Positions 10,354 to 10,854 of a stretch of DNA of 10,854 nt are shown here, in pieces. Source of the stretch: Candidatus Parcubacteria bacterium. Its GTDB lineage: Bacteria; Patescibacteriota; Minisyncoccia; Phycocordibacterales; SBAW01. The notes below the pieces were generated by a model that was not told the origin of the DNA, did not search any database, and worked only from the letters and a program-made list of their open reading frames with translations. The stretch is taken from assembly GCA_019661855.1 (NCBI GenBank), contig JAIFWM010000021.1, positions 1 to 10,854 on the forward strand. The letters run 5' to 3'. Position numbers and translations under genes: made by a program. The first letter of the stretch is position 1. Every line of letters begins with the position of its first letter.

Positions 10354-10854
10354 TTAATGGTCATATCCACCTTCGAACTCTTTTCTAAAGACTTCAGCAT
10401 GTGCCGCGCGGGAGTAGCGGTTCATGCCACAGAGCATCCCGAGTGCTAGAAATTCTGCGAGCACGTGTGTGCCGCCGTAACTCATAAATGGAATAGTGGT
10501 GCCGGTGACGGGCAAGAGCCCCATGTTGATCCCAGCATGGAGCGTAAAGTGCGCAGCGAAGTAAAAAAGAACACCCAAGGCAAACAGCGTTTCAAAGTTT
10601 GAAGCCCCGCGCGCGGCGATGGTTGCTATGCGCCAAAATACTACGCTAAAAAGCGAAAAGACGATGATGACGCCGACGAATCCCCACTCTTCGGCAAACG
10701 CGGCGAAGATAAAGTCGGTTTGATATTCTGGTAAAAAGCGCAGTTTGCTTTGTGTGCCGTATCCGATGCCTTTGCCGAACAGTTCACCGGAGCCGAAGGC
10801 GACGGTTGATTGGTAGGCATTGTAGCCAGCACCGTGGATGTCGAGCGCGGGGTT
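10354..10854 (-). CDS. rodA: Rod shape-determining protein RodA, C-terminal part (partial)
   Basis: RodA is a SEDS-family peptidoglycan glycosyltransferase that polymerises lipid II during cell elongation. The frame is open to the window edge (first codon AAC at 10854), giving the last 166 residues. The fragment opens with GYNAYQSTVAFGSGELFGKG and GTQSKLRFLPEYQTDFIFAA, followed by FAEEWGFVGVIIV: the SEDS signature, in which the TDFIF and EEWG parts are diagnostic. Membrane segments follow, then GLLPVTGTTIPFMSYGGTHV. LPVTG, rather than the LPTKG of FtsW, favours RodA; the MSYGG loop is the conserved C-terminal motif. The tail (RAAHAEVFRKEFEGGYDH) is short and polar. The N-terminal half lies outside the window. 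Confidence 0.93.
   Translation of the reverse strand, partial: NPALDIHGAGYNAYQSTVAFGSGELFGKGIGYGTQSKLRFLPEYQTDFIFAAFAEEWGFVGVIIVFSLFSVVFWRIATIAARGASNFETLFALGVLFYFAAHFTLHAGINMGLLPVTGTTIPFMSYGGTHVLAEFLALGMLCGMNRYSRAAHAEVFRKEFEGGYDH

Noticed and set aside
1..10854. Alternative genetic code 25 (UGA = Gly)
   Set aside because: Several genes end in TGA at the expected position (for example GT4 and the 77-aa gene), and the conserved proteins read through with the standard bacterial code without TGA interruptions.

Overview
The window most likely comes from a Candidatus Patescibacteria (CPR) genome, probably of the Parcubacteria type. The 16S rRNA 5' end at the left edge has a variant 27F primer site. 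The proteins are compact versions of their families (SecD 439 aa, FolD 239 aa, GT4 316 aa). Several promoters put the -10 box so close to the ATG that the mRNA should be leaderless. UGA is used as a stop codon, so this is not the UGA=Gly code of Gracilibacteria/SR1. This placement is inference from sequence features, not from a database search.

Layout. Positions 1-60 hold the 5' end of 16S rRNA (minus strand), preceded by a leader with several hairpins (61-278). Positions 279-790 hold no credible protein gene. On the minus strand they contain four consecutive units, each with a promoter-like element, a 5' structured part and a G+C-rich hairpin ending in a U-tract. I read these as a tandem array of small RNAs, or alternatively as a multi-attenuator rRNA leader. 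Positions 795-3569 (minus) are a secD-secF-nucleotide kinase operon for protein export, starting from a likely leaderless secD promoter.

Positions 3610-5566 (plus) hold five short genes of unknown function (31, 77, 149, 96 and 82 aa). Each has a Shine-Dalgarno sequence, a promoter candidate and a rho-independent terminator, so each looks monocistronic. The first encodes a 31-residue hydrophobic peptide behind a consensus sigma-70 type promoter. The second and third share a 24-residue C-terminal motif and a promoter decamer. The third and fourth share an identical terminator hairpin. This cluster and the RNA array are the most unusual parts of the window.

Positions 5565-7633 (minus) encode a polyprenyl-phosphate sugar phosphotransferase followed by a short, divergent FolD. 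A GT4 glycosyltransferase (7664-8614, plus) is divergently transcribed from a 30-bp shared promoter region. It appears to lack the segment normally found between the donor-binding motif and the C-terminal helix. Positions 8608-10320 (minus) hold three tandem genes for membrane-anchored proteins with related N-terminal anchors. The last of these is split by an apparent +1 frameshift and ends in a PKD-like domain. The right edge (10354-10854, minus) is the C-terminal part of RodA. Together, the right half concerns the cell envelope: surface glycan synthesis, surface-exposed anchored proteins and cell elongation.
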